Positions 4,546-5,265 of a DNA stretch of 5,265 nt are shown here, piece by piece. The notes beneath the pieces were generated by a model. That model was given only the letters and a program-made list of their open reading frames with translations. It was not told the origin of the DNA and made no database searches. Location of the stretch: positions 1 through 5,265 of the forward strand of contig PXDX01000082.1 in the NCBI GenBank assembly GCA_003564915.1, read 5' to 3'. How positions within the stretch are numbered: position 1 is the stretch's first letter; the number at the start of each line of letters is the position of its first letter. The stretch comes from a candidate division WWE3 bacterium (GTDB taxonomy: Bacteria; Patescibacteriota; WWE3; UBA101185; UBA10185). The position numbers were made by a program, and so were the translations under genes.

Positions 4546-5004
4546 GTGGTTAACTTTTTGGAGAAAGACGAACTGGATAGGGATGTTAAGAGGGATCTAA
4601 ATATACTAGGCTTAAGGATAAGATCTATCATAAGATCACACCACCCCAGAAGGAGAGCAGAAAGCTTCAGATTCGCCTTCAAAGGAGTGTTCCACGCTCT
4701 TGTTAACGAGCCAAACTTTCGTATCCAGGTCTTTTTGGTTATTGTGATAATAGTGATGGGGTTCTTTTATAAGATAAATACAACTGAGTGGGCTCTTTTA
4801 ATACTTTCAGGAGGGCTTCTTCTTTCAGCAGAGATGATCAACACCGTCATGGAGGAGTTCATGGATTTTATTGAACCAAACAGGAACGGATCGGTGGAAG
4901 TGGTCAAGGATCTGGCAGCAGGTTTTGTTTTAGTAATGGCGGTGACAAGTCTTGCGATATTTTTCCTGGTATTTGGAAAGTATATCCTTCAAAGTTTCAT
5001 CTAA
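4546..5004 (+). CDS. dgkA: DgkA-family lipid kinase (undecaprenol/diacylglycerol kinase)
   Basis: This 152-residue integral membrane kinase would phosphorylate undecaprenol or diacylglycerol with ATP at the inner face of the membrane, feeding carrier-lipid recycling for cell-wall and glycan synthesis. The family core spans about 39-150: ESFRFAFKGVFHAL, then NEPNFRIQ (54-61), a first membrane helix (62-76), a second (82-98) merging into AEMINTVMEEFMDFIEP, VKDLAAGFVLV (120-130), and a third helix (123-145). The catalytic residues of E. coli DgkA have counterparts in E96, N99, E103, K121 and D122. In Gram-positive bacteria such proteins act on undecaprenol; the substrate here cannot be told. About 38 extra residues, basic and soluble, precede the core. 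The start is uncertain: GTG at 4546 is the first possible codon after an in-frame TAG at 4531, and TTG at 4558 is the alternative. No Shine-Dalgarno site precedes either. Confidence 0.9.
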   Translation: MVNFLEKDELDRDVKRDLNILGLRIRSIIRSHHPRRRAESFRFAFKGVFHALVNEPNFRIQVFLVIVIIVMGFFYKINTTEWALLILSGGLLLSAEMINTVMEEFMDFIEPNRNGSVEVVKDLAAGFVLVMAVTSLAIFFLVFGKYILQSFI

Positions 5005-5010
5005 GATCTT

Positions 5011-5026
5011 AAGGCACCTCTGCCTT
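5011..5026 (+). terminator. Weak hairpin after dgkA
   Basis: AAGGCA-CCTC-TGCCTT can form a six-base-pair stem seven bases after the stop, followed only by a single T and then CAG. The T tract is too short for a standard terminator, so termination here is doubtful; it may just protect the mRNA end. Confidence 0.25.
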
Positions 5027-5086
5027 TCAGTGAAACGAATTTATATGACTTGTTGAAACCCGAATTTAACCGGATAAAAGTATTTT

Positions 5087-5092
5087 TATACA
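5087..5092 (+). promoter_or_regulatory. Possible -10 box of the glycosyltransferase-like gene
   Basis: TATACA ends 11 bases before the ATG at 5104, so the leader would be about 5 bases or less. TTTAAC at 5065-5070 could serve as a poor -35 at 16 bases spacing. An imperfect direct repeat (TGAAACGAATTT at 5031-5042, TGAAAC-CC-GAATTT at 5054-5067) lies just upstream. Confidence 0.35.
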
Positions 5093-5103
5093 ACTAACAC
5101 AGC

Positions 5104-5265
5104 ATGTTTGAAAAAAAGATTAAAAAATTTGATTTTAAGAAGTGGGTTGTGGATTCTAAGGTTCAGCTCGTTTTTTTGATCATCCCAACTATAGCGGTTT
5201 ATTTAGGGACTTTGGGACATGATTTTGTCTCAGATGATGTTACCGGAATCGAGAATAATCCGTTG
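5104..5265 (+). CDS. N-terminus of a TMTC/PMT-like membrane glycosyltransferase, cut by window edge
   Basis: Only the first 54 codons are present. Residues 1-19 are lysine-rich and cytoplasmic (MFEKKIKKFDFKKWVVDSK). Residues 20-38 form a first membrane helix, and then comes LGHDFVSDDVTGIENNPL (37-54). The pattern of one helix followed by G-x-FVxDD-x-x-x-I-x-x-NP is typical of the first external loop of TMTC-type and related PMT/GT-C glycosyltransferases, whose acidic pair is catalytic; D44 and D45 would be that pair. Such proteins transfer sugars from polyprenyl-phosphate donors and often carry TPR repeats at the C-terminus, which would lie outside the window. The neighbouring polyprenol kinase fits that chemistry, though the link is inference. 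The ATG has no Shine-Dalgarno site. The frame is open to the last base. Confidence 0.65.
   Translation, partial: MFEKKIKKFDFKKWVVDSKVQLVFLIIPTIAVYLGTLGHDFVSDDVTGIENNPL

Overview
The window looks like chromosomal sequence from an AT-rich bacterium, probably a member of the Candidate Phyla Radiation (Patescibacteria). That placement is an inference. It rests on compact gene spacing, several genes that appear to lack any leader or Shine-Dalgarno site, an exported coiled-coil protein of a type I associate from memory with these genomes, and the start of a TMTC/PMT-like membrane glycosyltransferase. No coding frame used here contains an in-frame TGA, so the standard bacterial code fits. I see no phage, transposon, CRISPR or resistance genes.

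Layout from left to right: (1) 1-1599, minus strand, a DUF2207 membrane protein that runs off the left edge. (2) 1600-1632, a 33-base divergent promoter region. (3) 1633-2652, plus strand, rlmN, a radical SAM rRNA/tRNA adenine methyltransferase. (4) 2654-3033, minus strand, three tRNA genes read in the order Lys(CTT), Leu(CAG), Leu(GAG). A 127-base stretch with its own promoter and a structured leader separates the two Leu genes. (5) 3065-3092, a strong hairpin terminator directly against the tRNA-Lys promoter. (6) 3122-4323, minus strand, a run read as tRNA-Arg(TCG), an exported coiled-coil protein, and a small acidic protein made of Trp-Asp/Glu repeats, ending at that terminator. (7) 4546-5004, plus strand, a DgkA-type lipid kinase with a GTG start. 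(8) 5104-5265, plus strand, the first 54 codons of a multi-membrane glycosyltransferase-like protein.

The genes fall into two functional themes. One is translation: RlmN modifies 23S rRNA and tRNA, and the four tRNAs decode Leu, Lys and Arg codons; all four encode their CCA ends. The other is the cell envelope: the DUF2207 protein, the exported coiled-coil protein, the undecaprenol/diacylglycerol kinase and the putative glycosyltransferase.

Three features stand out. Genes next to their own promoters (DUF2207, rlmN, dgkA) have a -10 hexamer 6-7 bases before the start codon and no ribosome binding site, so they are probably leaderless, whereas the coiled-coil and acidic-repeat genes have near-perfect Shine-Dalgarno sites. 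The acidic protein is growing by a 36-bp tandem duplication of a Trp-Asp/Glu module. The leader ahead of tRNA-Leu(GAG) has two overlapping stems that could form a pseudoknot or switch between alternatives.
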